NCBI GenBank assembly: GCA_029204045.2
Contig: CM055077.1
Span: 14,150,584 to 14,214,583, forward strand
Reading direction: 5' to 3'
DNA: 64,000 nt
Source of the DNA: Tillandsia leiboldiana
Lineage: Eukaryota > Streptophyta > Magnoliopsida > Poales > Bromeliaceae
Part shown: piece after piece, positions 32,869 to 44,627 of the stretch
Numbering within the stretch: position 1 is the stretch's first letter
Layout of the letters: the number at the start of each line of letters is the position of its first letter
Notes under the pieces: generated by a model
Seen by the model: only the letters and a program-made list of their open reading frames with translations
What the model was told of the DNA's origin: nothing
The model's database searches: none
Program-made: the position numbers and the translations under genes

Positions 32869-33623
32869 AATTTTTGCTCTAACAATTTTTTTTTTGTGCA
32901 GGCTTTAACCTTGTTCAGTTTTAGGACTTACTCTTAGTTTCTAGTTCTTACATTTCGGAACAATTTTTGAAACTTTTAACTTCTCCTTAAAGTTTTTGTG
33001 ATTTTGGCTTTGTTTGTGACCAAAAAGGGGGGAGAGAGTTTAGAGAGAACTGAACACATGATGATGTGAATGTGTGAACATCGAGGTAAAAGTATAACCT
33101 CAACTGGAAAGGTAAACCTCATGAATGTGTGAACATCGAGGTAAGTATAACCTCAACTTGAAAGGTAAATAGAACTTCAACTTTGGTTTTCATTTGTTTG
33201 AATGCATGCCTCGACTAACTATTCGACTAACTATTTGGGCATGTAATATAACTAACAAGTTGATGTTCACTAACATGACATTTGGTTTTTGATTGCATAG
33301 AAGATATGTTGGTTTTTGACTATGATTCTCTTACATATCTGAATTCTCAAATGTCATGATGATCAGATAAACTCTATCTCTGTACTAGGTTTTGAATGTT
33401 AAATATTCTTGAGGTATCTAACGATCTCTTTTTGTCAAGAATGATTTCTTTGTGCAGAGAGTACAGATGTCTAAGTCTAGAGTCTGTTTTAGGAGTTTAT
33501 CTCATGTTTTTAATGTTTGGATCTCCATTGTAATTTTTGTTGTATGGTGATAGCAACAAAAATATCTTTTTGATTTTCTTTAGTGGATCTGTGTTTTGTC
33601 ACGAAACCGCCAAAGGGGGAGAT
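32869..33623 (+). other. 3' untranslated region and polypurine tracts of copia1
   Basis: No frame. AAAAAGGGGGGAGAGAG is at about 33023-33039 and the terminal tract AAAGGGGGAGA at 33612-33622. A tandem repeat at 33072-33170 contains GAGGT..ACCTC inverted pieces (about 55-bp unit, two copies). Multiple tracts are a Sirevirus trait. Confidence 0.75.
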
Positions 33624-34967
33624 TGTTACGGAATTTGAGTTGGCTGTAGTTTCGTGGAAAGTTTCAAGTCCTGAAGATTGAAGGTGAAGAAAGTTGGATC
33701 ATTTAACTCAATCTCAAGAAAGAAGAATTCAAAAGGATCAGGTATGTTTAACTAAAGATTTTGTTGTGATCCGAATACTTCTTGTAGTATAGAAACACTT
33801 GGAAGAATCTTTCATTGCATAAAAATCAAAAACTGGACTTGGGACATGCTCAGGATCCGGATCAGGTTGTTCGATCCGGATCCCGAAGGTGGTTCGTCAT
33901 ACACCAGCTCAATCCGGATCGTAGCTCTCTTGATCCGGATCCCGACACATGAGTTTACCATTTTCCTTGAACGATCCGGATCAGGCTTCGCAATCCGGAT
34001 CCCGAACGTTGATGTTTGGTGAACTGTATGAACGATCCGGATCAAGCACTTTTCGATCCGGATCCCGAACCCTCATTTTTCTGGAACTACCTGACTCGTT
34101 ACGACGATCCGGATCACAGCTAATCCGATCCGGATCGCCGTCCGTTAAATTTCCAGAAACGGTAGGTTTTTGATTCTTATCTCCTTCCTAGGGTTTCTAA
34201 CCTATAAATAAACCCTATGACTCTTTTTCTAGGGTTAATCCACATAGCCGTCATTTTCATATATCATCTTATACGGCTCTAGATCCACATATAGAGAAGA
34301 AAGGAAATCATTAGAGGAATACTCTATGTTTCTTCATCTATATTGATTAGTTTGATTCTAGGTTTTCATACTCACATCTTGAGTGAATTCAAACTAATGA
34401 ATACTTAGATGGTATTTCCGATCTATCTTTGATCTAAGTATTCGGCGGATCATCACCACCAAAAACAACGATTTACCCCAAAAATCGGCGGTGGATTCGC
34501 TTGTCCTTGTGGATTCAAGGTTCAACCGCTCTCGTGGATTCGGAGCGAGGCACGTTCGTGGATTCGAAGGGTGCTATTGGGTGAAGACCGTGATCGGTCG
34601 GACGTCGTGGATTCGGACGTTGGACGCCGTGGATTCGGCGTTGGGCGCAGATCGTGGATTCGAGAAGCGTCGCGGAGCGAGCGGAGAAGATCCTCTAGGA
34701 GCGTATGGAAAAGGTTGAGTCGTAAGTGTGTACGGTAAATCACCTTGTACGTGTTTTAATTCTAGTGGATTTCTGCCGTGTTATCGGTCCCGTGGTTTTT
34801 TACTCCGGTGATGGAGTTTTCCACGTAAAAATCTTGCGAGTTATTTTTTATTTTCCAGCATTGGGTTTTTTATCGCAACGATTTTTGAGTGTTTATACGT
34901 TTACACTATTCACCCCCCTCTAGGTGTTTTTTCCCCTATTTAGATCCTTATTACATATAACCCAACA
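33624..34967 (+). repeat. 3' LTR of copia1
   Basis: 1344 bp, same order as the 5' LTR. Differences are mainly single-base indels. In the stem-loop row (34487-34662) the fifth loop is partly lost (ACCGTGATCGGT), while most stems still pair. Confidence 0.95.
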
Positions 34968-34972
34968 AAATC

Positions 34973-36629
34973 CACAGAGTTTTTGAAACAGTGCCCACAC
35001 GCACTCAAGTTTTGAAATCTGTTTTCTAAAATCACAAAATCCACAGGGTTTTGAAAACGGTGCCCACACGACACCCACAGCTTGGTTTGAAAACGATTTT
35101 CCGCAATTTCTTTTTCTTTTTCTTGCTTTCCTTTTGAAATACGGCCGCACAGAGATATGAAATTAACATCCACATAACCAAAGAGTAGAGTACCGACATC
35201 CACACCGACCCCACGAGGGTATCGAGAACCACACAATAGTCTACAAGAATAAATGAAATGCGACAGAAAGGGAAACACCGTCCGGGATCTCGAAGGACCC
35301 GAAAGCTCCTGACTCGGCCTCACTGTCGCCTAGCTCTCACCCCTGGAGGAAACCTGTCACGGAGTGGGAAGTCAGTGACACGATAATACCAAAATAAAGC
35401 AAGAAAAGTAGTAAAGCCGACCGTCAGACGATCCAGAGCAACCACCCTCCCAAGAGGGGAGGAGAAACACGAACCACCTGTAAAATCTGACCACGACGAG
35501 CATTCTACGTCGACTGTCGCACCGCTCACAAAGAGCCACGCTCATAAACCTGCCACCGCTCATAAAGAGCCACCGCTCGCACCTTGGCGCCTCAACCCCC
35601 ACCTGCGGGGGCCCCCACTAGTCCCCTCGGGGTTTACACGGGTCATAGACCACTTTTCCGGAAAAGCGCACCCTTTGCGGTGGCCAAACCGCGGGTGCGC
35701 GTGCTGCAGCCTCGAGCATAGTAACCAAGTACACCAGATAAAACCGGATAGTAATGAACCATAAAGATCGCCAAATATACAAAGTATAACTCAATAGCAA
35801 GGACCATAAATACCATCCACGTTAGCACAGTTAAACGTAAAATCAGAAGTAGTTGCAACCGTCGGAAGCCCGACGCTAAGTCTCAAACGAAAACCCACCT
35901 GAATGCAGGTCGATCCCGAACTCCCGCTAGACTACCGGGAGGCTGGTGCTGAACTGCTGGGCCCTGAACAGAAACTGTGATCAGAACTAGACTCACTCAT
36001 ACCCATCCCGATAACACTACAATACCATCTCGCTAATACGGGCACTTAGCCGACCCTAGGCTTAAGCCGAAGTTCCCGAAAAATCCACTGGACCTCCTAT
36101 CATGACCCGCCAACGTTCTAAAAATACCCAAATATCGTCCAACTACACCTGCTGTCCCTAAACATCATAATTTTGATGTTTGGGCAGACTGGGACCAAAT
36201 CACAATTTCCTCTATTGAATTATTGCTATAAATACACCCCTTTTTTTTACCGTTGTTTTGGCTCGTTCTTCCAAACCAGGAAGCCAAAGACAGGCCGTAA
36301 ATTTCAGCGCGTCTGGTTTGACGAGGCGGAACCCGTGCTCACAAGTTTGGGCTGACAAGAGGCCCACAAACAAATTGGCCCATAATCACTTAAACCCTCA
36401 ATTATCACTCTACTAACACTCACATATTACTTGACCAGATTTGAACTAAAAGTGAGCATCATGCTCAGGGATAATATACTGAGTCGAGGGCTCACCTTGG
36501 GCATGTCGGAGACCGGCCGGAAAGCTCGTCGGAGCAACACCACCACAAGGCAAGGAGCTTGGTTTGGGCAACTTGGATCAAAACAACTTCAACCCTGCAA
36601 CAGAGGTGAGCACATGGTCAAGAGCCCCT
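34973..36629 (-). repeat. 5' LTR of gypsy D, part 2
   Basis: Continues the D LTR after copia1, matching about 17047-18699 of the left copy with scattered one-base indels. It stops at 36629 where copia2 begins. Confidence 0.88.
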
Positions 36630-37975
36630 TGTTGGGTTATACTAATAATGATCTAATAGGGGAAAAAAACACTAGAGGGGGCTGTGAATAGGTGTAAACA
36701 ATATAAATACTCAAAATCTTGCGATATAAAATCCAATGCGGACTAAATAAATACACGCAGAGATTTTTTACGTGGAAAACTCCAAACCGGAGTAAAAAAC
36801 CACGGGACCGATAACACGGTGAAATCCACTAGAATTATAACACGTACACAAGGTGATATACCGTACTCACAGACGACTCAACCTTTTTCCATACGCTCCT
36901 AGTTGATCTTCTCCGCTCGCTCCGCAACGCTTCTCGAATCCACGATCTGCGTCCAACGCCGAACCACGACGTCCAACGTCGACTCCACGACGTCCGCCGA
37001 ATTCCACGGTCTTTTACCCCAGTAGCACGCTTTGAATCCACGAACGTACCTCGCTCCGAATCCACGAGAGCGGTTGCACCTTGAATCCACAAGGCCACGC
37101 GAGTCCACGCGCCGATTTGGGATACATCGTTGTTTTTGGGTGGTGATGATCCGCCGAATACTTAGATTAGAAATAGATCGGAAATCCCATCTAAGTATTC
37201 ATTAATTTGATTCTACTCAAAATCTGAGTTTGGAAAACCTAGAATCAAATCAATCAATATAGATGAAGAAACATAGGATTATATCTATTGATTTCCTTTC
37301 TTCTCTATAGGTGGATTCATATGGCCGTCTTTGATTTATTTAACTTTTACGGCTTATGCGGCTTGCCCTAGAAAAAGAGTCGTAGGGTCTATTTATAGGT
37401 TAGAAACCATTGGAAGAAGATAAGAATCAAAAACTAACCTTTTCTGGAATTTTTCAGGACGACGATCCGGATCGGATTTCGGCGATCCGGATTGCGGTAA
37501 CGAGACAGACAGTTTCCAGAAAAACAAAGGTTCGGGATCCGGATCGAAGTGCCTGATCCGGATCGTTCATACAATTCACCAAACACCAATGTTCGGGATC
37601 CGGATTGAAATGCCTGATCCGGATCATTCATATATTTTGGTAAAAACCAGTGTTCGGGATCCGGATCAAAATAGACTACGATCCGGATTGAATTTGCGTA
37701 TGAACTAACACCCTTCGGGTATCCGGATTGGAATGTCTGATCCGGATCCTGAACATATCCCATGTCCAGTTTTTAATTTTTATGCAATTAAAAATTCATC
37801 CAAGTGTTTCTACACTATAAGAAGTATTCGGATCACCAAAGATAAATAGTTAAACATACCTGATCCTTTTGAAATCTTCTTTCTTGAGATTGAGTTATAT
37901 GATCCAACCTTCTTTATCTTCAATCTTCAAGACTTAACCGAATTCACGAAATACGCCAACTCAAATTCCGTAACA
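36630..37975 (-). repeat. 3' LTR of copia2
   Basis: Reverse complement of a copia1-type LTR, 1346 bp (plus strand TGTTGGGTTA to CCGTAACA), followed by the polypurine tract TCTCCCCCTTTG. Palindrome array at 37464-37748, TATA on the minus strand at 37390-37398, stem-loop row at 36934-37112. Several loops are changed (TGGACT, TGGAGT) while their stems are kept. Confidence 0.9.
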
Positions 37976-38300
37976 ATCTCCCCCTTTGGCGGTTTCGTGA
38001 CAAAACACAAATCCACTCAAGAAAATTCAAAAGATATTTTTGTTGCTATCACCATACAACAAAAATTTACAATGAGATCCAAATAAAGATAGATACATGA
38101 GTTAAACTCCTAAAACAGACTCTAGACTTAGACATCTGTACTCTCTGCAAAAGAAATCATTCTTGACAAAAGAAATCGTTATATACCTCAAGAATTTTAT
38201 GTCATTCAAAAACCACACACAGAGATGAAGTTTATACTCATTTATACTTACCATGACATTTATACATTCAGATATGTAATTGGATCATAGTTAACAAACC
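37976..38300 (-). mobile_element. copia2 internal fragment beside its 3' LTR
   Basis: Corresponds to the last 300 bp before the 3' LTR of copia1, including the terminal polypurine tract at 37977-37987. Non-coding. It is cut at 38300 by copia3. The rest of copia2, back to RT, is missing because of the gap and later insertions. Confidence 0.8.
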
Positions 38301-39628
38301 TGTTACGGAATTTGAGTTGGCGTAGTTTCGTGAAAGTCTCAAGTCTTGAAGATTGAAGGTGAAGAAAGTTGGATCAATTTAACTCAATCTCAAGAAAGAA
38401 GGAATTCAAAAGGATCAGGTATGTTTAACTAAAGATTTTGTGTGATCCGAATACTTCTTGTAGTATAGAAACACTTGGAAGACTCTTTCATTGCATAAAA
38501 TCAAAAACTGGACCTTGGGACATGTTCAGGATCCGGATCAGGTTGTTCGATCCGGATCCCGAAGGTGGTTCGTCATACATCGTCGCAATCCGGATCGTAG
38601 TCTCTTGATCCGGAATCCCGAACGTGAGTTTACCATCTACCTTGAACGATCCGGATCTTGCTTCGCAATCCGGATCCCGAACGTTGATGGTTGGTAAACT
38701 GTATGAACGATCCGGATCGTAGTCACATGATCCGGATCCCGAACCTTCGTTTTTCTGGAATTGGCTGTTTCGTTATGACGATCCGGATCCTAGTTATCAC
38801 GATCCGGATCGCCGTCCGTAAAAATCCAGAATGGTTGGTTTTTGATTCTTATCTCCTTCCTAGGGTTTCTAACCTATAATACACCCTATGTCTTTCTTTA
38901 CTAGGGTGAATCCACACAGCCGTCATTTTCTTGTATCATCTTATACGGCTATAGATCCACATATAGAGAAGAAAGGAAATCATTAGAGAATACTCTATGT
39001 TCTTCATCTATATTGATTAGTTTGATTCTAGGTTTTCATACTCACATCTGAGTTGAATCAAACTAATGAATACTTAGATGGTATTTCCGATCTTATCTTT
39101 GATCTAGTATTCGGCGGATCATCACCACCCAAAAACAACGATTTTCCCCAAAAATCGGCGCGTGGATTCGCGTGTCCTTGTGGATTCAAGGTTCAATCGC
39201 TCTCGTGGATTCGGAGCGAGGCACGTTCGTGGATTCGAACGGTGGCTTTTGGTGAAGACCGTGGATTCGGTCGGGGACGTCGTGGGATTCGCCGTTGGAC
39301 CGCCTTGGATTCGGCGTGGGCGCAGATCGTGGATTTCGAAGAAGCGTCGGAGCGAGCGGAGAAGATCCTCTAGGAGAGTTATGGAAAAGGTTGTCGTAGT
39401 GTGTACGGTAATCACCTTGTAAGTGTTTTAATTCTAGTGGATTTCTGCAGTGTTATCGGTCCCGTGGTTTTTATCCGGTGATGGAGTTTTTCCACGTAAA
39501 AATCTTGCGTGTATTTTATTTTGCATTGGTTTTATCGCAACGATTTTTGGAGTGTTTATACGTTACACCTATTCACCCCCCTCTAGGTGTTTCTTCCCCT
39601 ATTTAGATCGTATCTATACGACCCAACA
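38301..39628 (+). repeat. 5' LTR of copia3
   Basis: 1328 bp, TGTTACGG to CCCAACA, copia1 family, with many one-base indels. Palindrome array 38530-38810; stem-loop row 39158-39339, where the fourth stem is longer than in copia1 (CGTTCG/CGAACG). The interior begins with the primer site and is lost in the gap after 39666. Confidence 0.9.
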
Positions 39629-39630
39629 AG

Positions 39631-39644
39631 TGGTATCAGAGAGC
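39631..39644 (+). other. Primer binding site of copia3
   Basis: TGGTATCAGAGAGC: the usual site with an extra GA, which may be a sequencing slip or a true variant. Confidence 0.75.
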
Positions 39645-39666
39645 GGGAATAGGGTTGGACACATGG

Positions 39667-39766
39667 NNNNNNNNNNNNNNNNNNNNNNNNNNNNNNNNNN
39701 NNNNNNNNNNNNNNNNNNNNNNNNNNNNNNNNNNNNNNNNNNNNNNNNNNNNNNNNNNNNNNNNNN
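39667..39766. other. Assembly gap of 100 N
   Basis: Exactly 100 N, the convention for unknown length. Left of it is the start of copia3; right of it is gypsy B LTR beginning 166 bases inside its expected start. The rest of copia3, about 4 kb of copia2 and the first 166 bases of this B LTR must lie in it or be deleted. Confidence 0.98.
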
Positions 39767-42740
39767 GCTGGAAGTAAAAAGTACAACAGTAAAATAAACT
39801 ACAGATGTCTCTCACACCGCTACTACAATATATACAGCTGGCAGAAGCCAGACCCAAAAGAAAGTAACTAAATACTGTCTGAGAAGTCCAGGTACCCAAA
39901 ACTCTCCAGCTACAGTCCGCGGGTGGCACTCTATCTAGTCCGCGATACGCTTGCCCCGATCAGTTGCTGACGGCCCAGCAACTCCCACAGAGGACTCTGC
40001 AAAACAAGGGAGAGAGAGAAACAAGTAAAACAGTGGGGGTAAGTACTACTATAAACAGTAGCCTCCCCTAGTGGGTAAAGCCTCAGCTCAGGTATGCCCA
40101 CCAGGAAGATCAGAGGCATAAAGGAAAGGGATAAAAAGGGGAGTGTAATATGAGCAACTCAGATGAAATGCTACCCCTAATATGCCTCTACATGCTAAAC
40201 CAATCAGGATGACAAAGTATGCATCTGTGTCAGAAGCCTGTCTAGATGACCCAATCTGACCGCCAGTGGACACTGGCACTGCTTGCTCTGCCGCCTCGGG
40301 TATGCCAGCCTACGCATAACACCGAAGCAAAGGAGTCCCCAGGACTCAAAGTCTGGCAACCGCGCACTCCGGAGTCGCACTCGTGGGGAGCGACCCACAC
40401 GAGAGAAGTAAGTAACCACAAGTAACTGTCTCTAGCAGGACTGGATCGAGACTCAAAGAAGTGGGAAAAAACCCTCCACTAAAGCAAGCCCGATCCCCCA
40501 AGTACCCAATCTGATGCAATAAGACGACCCGGTCAACCACCCAAGATCCGTGGTCGCCGCAACACCCTGTCAAAAGCCCACACTGTCCCAAATCCCCAAT
40601 ACCTGACTACACTGTCCGATACCCGCTCGAACCCGAGCAACTATGCCTCAAGTCTACCAGGATAGAAGAAGGAGAATTAGATGCATGGTTTCTCCTAAGT
40701 CAAGTCCCAAAAACAGTGTAGCAGTAAAAGATGACATTATTAGGTGACCCGTTTAATCATGCATTGTTCCAACATTTGTCCAATTTCCCGGAATAAGCAA
40801 TATAGAGTGACCTGAGCTAGAGTGACAGTCTTATAAGAGGAATTATTAGTTTTACAGTCCACAATTACTATTTTATCTTCAGATATACCGTTCAGATTTG
40901 ATAAGTGGTTAAAACAGGTGATCATTCTAACAATAGGATCTGATTAATAAGAGTTAATTCCCTAAGCATGCAAGTCTACCCATCTTATATTTAGCATCTT
41001 CAATTTAGGGGCACTCTAACATTCCTAGTGGCATACCAAAGAGAGGAGTACAACAACCACCCACCTGATCAGTCGAGCTGTCAAAAGTCCTACAACTGAT
41101 AATACCAAAGATGGCGGCTACACAGAGTCCAAACGGTCCCGCGCAGTCCACACTGCTCCTGGGTACAAAAACCGAGCTGTCACAATCCATATATATCCCC
41201 AGAACTGCCAAATTTAACAAACAATAACTCCGCTGCGAAGATGAACAAAAATCACCTGCTCACAGTCCTCAGAAAAATCCAAATAAAATATCCCCGTGGT
41301 CTACGCGTCGATAGCTTCGAAACGACTACCTGCACATCCAAATCCGAGTTTTCTACGCTGAGATATAAATCCGGCAAGAAAATAACCTCTAACCCTACTG
41401 TAGAAATTTCCCCAGATCAACATCCGGAAAGAGAGGAGATTCTCACCTTCGAGGCTATCTCCTAAAGTCCTGAGAAAAATACAGCAGATTCCTCGCGAAG
41501 AGTAGATGAATTTAGGCTCTTGAATCACCCTGATCCGATGTCTGTACGCGAAGTTATGGCCAAAACACCGTGTCGCTGTCCAAAAATCCGCAAAGAAAGA
41601 GGGGCAACAGAACACTCAAATACCCCCAAAATCCGAAATTAATTTGGGGAAACTTTGAATATCAAAATCAAAGTCCTACCTGTCGTGAGTCCAACGGCGC
41701 AAAAATCGTCGAAGTCAGGTGTCGGGTAAAGCCCGGAGAGTCTGCGCACCGAGAGGACGCAAAACGGGTCGAAGACGAACTAAGCGCGCCGCGTCGGAAA
41801 ATGGCCAACCTCGGAAACCGTGCACCACCACAACTCCGGAAAGCTACTGCTGGAAAGATCACTGGCAGGGGAAGACTTCTTCTTCAGAGCCCACTGCGAA
41901 ATTCCCACAGGAAATGGGTGAAAAAAATGGCCTCAAACCGGATAAACAAGCCTAAATAAGGCTTATCGGATTCCCGGATCCAACCCGTTAGCCCGGGCTG
42001 ATCCGGCGCGGCCCGGGTCGGACCAGACGCCGTCCAACCCGCCTGGGCGCCCGCCACGTACCCCCAAACAGGGGACAGCCGTGCGGGGCCACCGCACGCG
42101 CGCCACGCGCCCCCCCGCTACAGCGGCGGGGCCCCGCGGGTGGCGACGCGTGGCGCAACGCCACGCGTCGACCGCTCCGCCGCCCCCGCTCACCGCTGAA
42201 GGGCCCAGTGGGCCGGGAGCGCGTGGACCCGCCAATGCCGCTGTGCCACGTGTCCTGCACCCGGTCCACGCGCCGCTCCGCACTTTTCCCTGGACCGAGC
42301 CGCGCGCACCCGCCAATCCGCACGCGCCACGTGGCCCGCCCCGCGGTCTATGCACCCGCGCGCCTTTCCCGTGGACCAGGCGGTGTGGGCCGACCAATCC
42401 CGAGCCGCCACATGGCACCAGCCGGTCCACGGTCACCCCCCATGCACCCGTTTTCCCCCGAAACTTCCGGTAGCCCGTTTTTGGCCATCCGGACTCCAAA
42501 TTTGGCAAATAAATAGCCGTTTTCAAGTGTTTTTCCGTGCTGAATCCAATTCTACCATCTGTTTGGCCATAATCCTTCCCGAAATTTTGGCAAACACAGC
42601 CGAAGGCCAAAACAGTAAAAGATACCACTCAGGTCCAACAGTAGCACCACTTTGATGCACCTTAGGCCAGACACACCAACAATAGGTGTTCTCAACTGTA
42701 GATTCAGTCGGAAAACTGTACGGGGTTTACGGTCTCCACA
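39767..42740 (-). repeat. 3' LTR of gypsy B (left copy, start lost in gap)
   Basis: Aligns base for base in length with 47488-50407 plus 61612-61665. Conserved block at 40366-40397. The GC-rich stretch 42000-42440 is packed with G-box-like CCACGTGG and GGTCCACG motifs on both strands. A 221-codon minus-strand frame at 41963-42628 is a GC-rich chance frame. Confidence 0.92.
40366..40397. promoter_or_regulatory. Conserved gypsy LTR block (B, left)
   Basis: ACTCCGGAGT followed by CGCACTCGTGGGGAGCGACC; the right LTR copy is at 48087-48118. Same block as in A, C and F. Confidence 0.55.
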
Positions 42741-44627
42741 TCCTCCCCCACTAAAAGGGAGTTTCGTCCTCGAAACAAAAGGAAAGTAAACCTGCGTACC
42801 ACAATCAGGAATCTCGAACAGGGAAGGGTAGGTATCCCGCATCGCCGTCTCAAGCTCCCAAGTGGCCTCTCGTTCCTCATGGTTGCTCCAAAGGATCTTC
42901 ACATAAGGTATTGCCCGGTTGCGCAATTCCCTCACCTCACGAACCAGAATCCGCAATGGGCGCTCCTCGTAAACCAAGTCCTCGCCGATATCCAAGGATG
43001 CGAAGTCGATGACATGAGACGGATCGAATACATATCTCCTCAAGGCCGAAACATGGAAGACATCGTGAACACCAGCCACACGGGGAGGTAGAGCAACTCT
43101 ATACGCCACAGGGCCTACCCTCTCGAGCACTTCAAAGGGTCCAATGAAGCGAGGACTAAGCTTTCCCCGAACTCCAAATCTCTTGACCCCTTTCGAAGGC
43201 GAAACCTTCAAAAAGACATGATCCCCAACCTGGAACTCAAGGTCTCGCCGCCGAACATCTGCATAACTCTTCTGGCGACTCTGGGCCGTCTCCAAGTGCC
43301 GTCGTATAACTCGGACCTTCTCTTCCACCTCCAACAGTAAATCTGGCCCCAGCGTCCTCCTCTCACCCACATCACTCCAATAAAGGGGCGACCGACACTT
43401 GCGTCCGTACAACGCGTCAAACGGAGCCATCTTAATGCTCGCTTGAAAGCTGTTGTTGTACGCGAACTCAACCAGGGGTAAGTGTCGGTGCCAACGTCCT
43501 CCAAAATCCATAACGCACGCACGCAACATATCCTCAAGCGTCTGAATGGTGCGCTCTGACTGGCCGTCTGTCTGTGGGTGGAATGCCGTGCTGAAACTAA
43601 GCCGAGTACCCATGGCTGACTGTAAGCTCCCCCAAAACCGTGACACGAACCTCGGGTCTCGATCTGACACAATGGACGCTGGTACTCCGTGCAATCTCAC
43701 AATCTCAGCCAAATAAAGCTGTGCCGAGCGCTCCATGGACCAAGTCATCTGCACAGGCAGGAAATGAGCTGACTTGGTAAGTCTATCAACAATCACCCAA
43801 ACTGCGTCGGCTCCACTCTGTGATCTCGGTAGCCCAGTCACAAAATCCATGGTGATGCGGTCCCACTTCCATTCGGGAATTGGAAGACTTTGCAACTTGC
43901 CAGCAGGTACCCGATGTTCCGCCTTCACTTGCTGACAAGTTAAACACTGAGCCACGAATCTTCCAATATCCCGCTTCATTCCAGACCACCAAAAGAGTGC
44001 CTTGAGGTCCCTATACATCTTAGTACCTCCAGGGTGGACGGTATAAGGTGTATAGTGAGCCTCTCTCAGAATCTGATCCCTGATCTCCGAATCTGTAGGC
44101 ACACACACTCGGTCCCTGTACCGCAGTACTCCCGAGCTATCCACTGAAAAATCCCCTAACTGCTCTGCCTGAAGCTGCGATCTGATCCTCGTCAAGTAGG
44201 GGTCCCCACTCTGTGCCTCACCAATCCTATCCAACAGAGTGGGCTGCAAGACCAAGGACAAGAGTCTAGCAGAGACCCCAGGGGACACTACCTCTATCTG
44301 TAGACGCCTCAACTGCTCCACAAGTGGTGCCTGCTGAGTAATCATCATGCTCAAGCTCTGTGCTGATCTCCTGCTCAAAGCGTCTGCAACCACATTGGCC
44401 TTGCCGGGGTGGTAAAGGATACTCAAATCATAATCCTTTAAAAGCTCCAACCACCGGCGTTGCCGCAAGTTCAGCTCCTTTTGAGTAAATAGATACTTTA
44501 AGCCCTTGTGGTCTGTATAAATCTCACAGTGCTCCTCATGCTCTACCTCACTCCGGGAGTAGACCAAAATATCGTCTATGAATACAACGACAAATCGATC
44601 CAAGTACGGCTGAAACACCCGGTTCAT
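42552..44627 (-). pseudogene. pol: Gypsy B pol, second part: RT box, RNase H remnant, integrase, chromodomain-like tail
   Basis: A 691-residue frame. It opens with the RT catalytic box (VVFIDDILVYS) and then jumps from EVEHEEH straight to EIYTDHKGLKYLF, so about 200 residues (RT thumb and first half of RNase H) are missing, with a joint near 44530. Integrase follows with its zinc-binding region (HPGGTKMYRDL, CLTCQQVK), the catalytic Asp residues (MDFVTGLP, VSDRDPRF) and Glu (HPQTDGQSERTIQTLED), then GPFEVLERVGPVAYRVALP and a chromodomain-like end (VKILWSNHEEREATWELE) typical of Tekay chromoviruses. The frame has no stop before the polypurine tract and runs 63 codons into the 3' LTR. The RT and RNase H loss makes this copy non-autonomous, though its integrase looks intact. 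Confidence 0.88.
42741..42753 (-). other. Polypurine tract of gypsy B
   Basis: Plus strand TCCTCCCCCACTA, directly next to the 3' LTR end. The pol frame reads through it. Confidence 0.85.

Larger units (their letters stand above)
23317..34967 (+). mobile_element. Full-length copia1 (Sirevirus-like Ty1/copia element)
   Basis: 11.65 kb. LTRs 23317-24657 and 33624-34967, target duplication AAATC (23312-23316 and 34968-34972), primer site 24660-24671, gag-pol 24691-29806, envelope-like gene 31444-32868, polypurine tract 33612-33622. The gag with two zinc knuckles and coiled coils, the extra gene after pol and the multiple polypurine tracts fit Sireviruses. The two LTRs differ mainly by one-base insertions or deletions. 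It lies in the right LTR of gypsy D. Confidence 0.95.
16696..36629 (-). mobile_element. Gypsy element D (Tekay-like, non-autonomous), split by copia1
   Basis: Left (3') LTR 16696-20647, interior 20648-22967, primer site 22949-22960, right (5') LTR 22968-23316 continuing at 34973-36629 after copia1. The right LTR stops at 36629 where copia2 begins; the remaining roughly 1.9 kb is not in the window. The interior has no coding frame, so the element could only have moved with outside proteins. Its own target duplication cannot be tested. Confidence 0.85.

Noticed and set aside
41963..42628. 221-codon minus-strand frame, repeated at 49684-50349
   Set aside because: Same GC-rich LTR effect in gypsy B; no domain, and it overlaps frames on the other strand.
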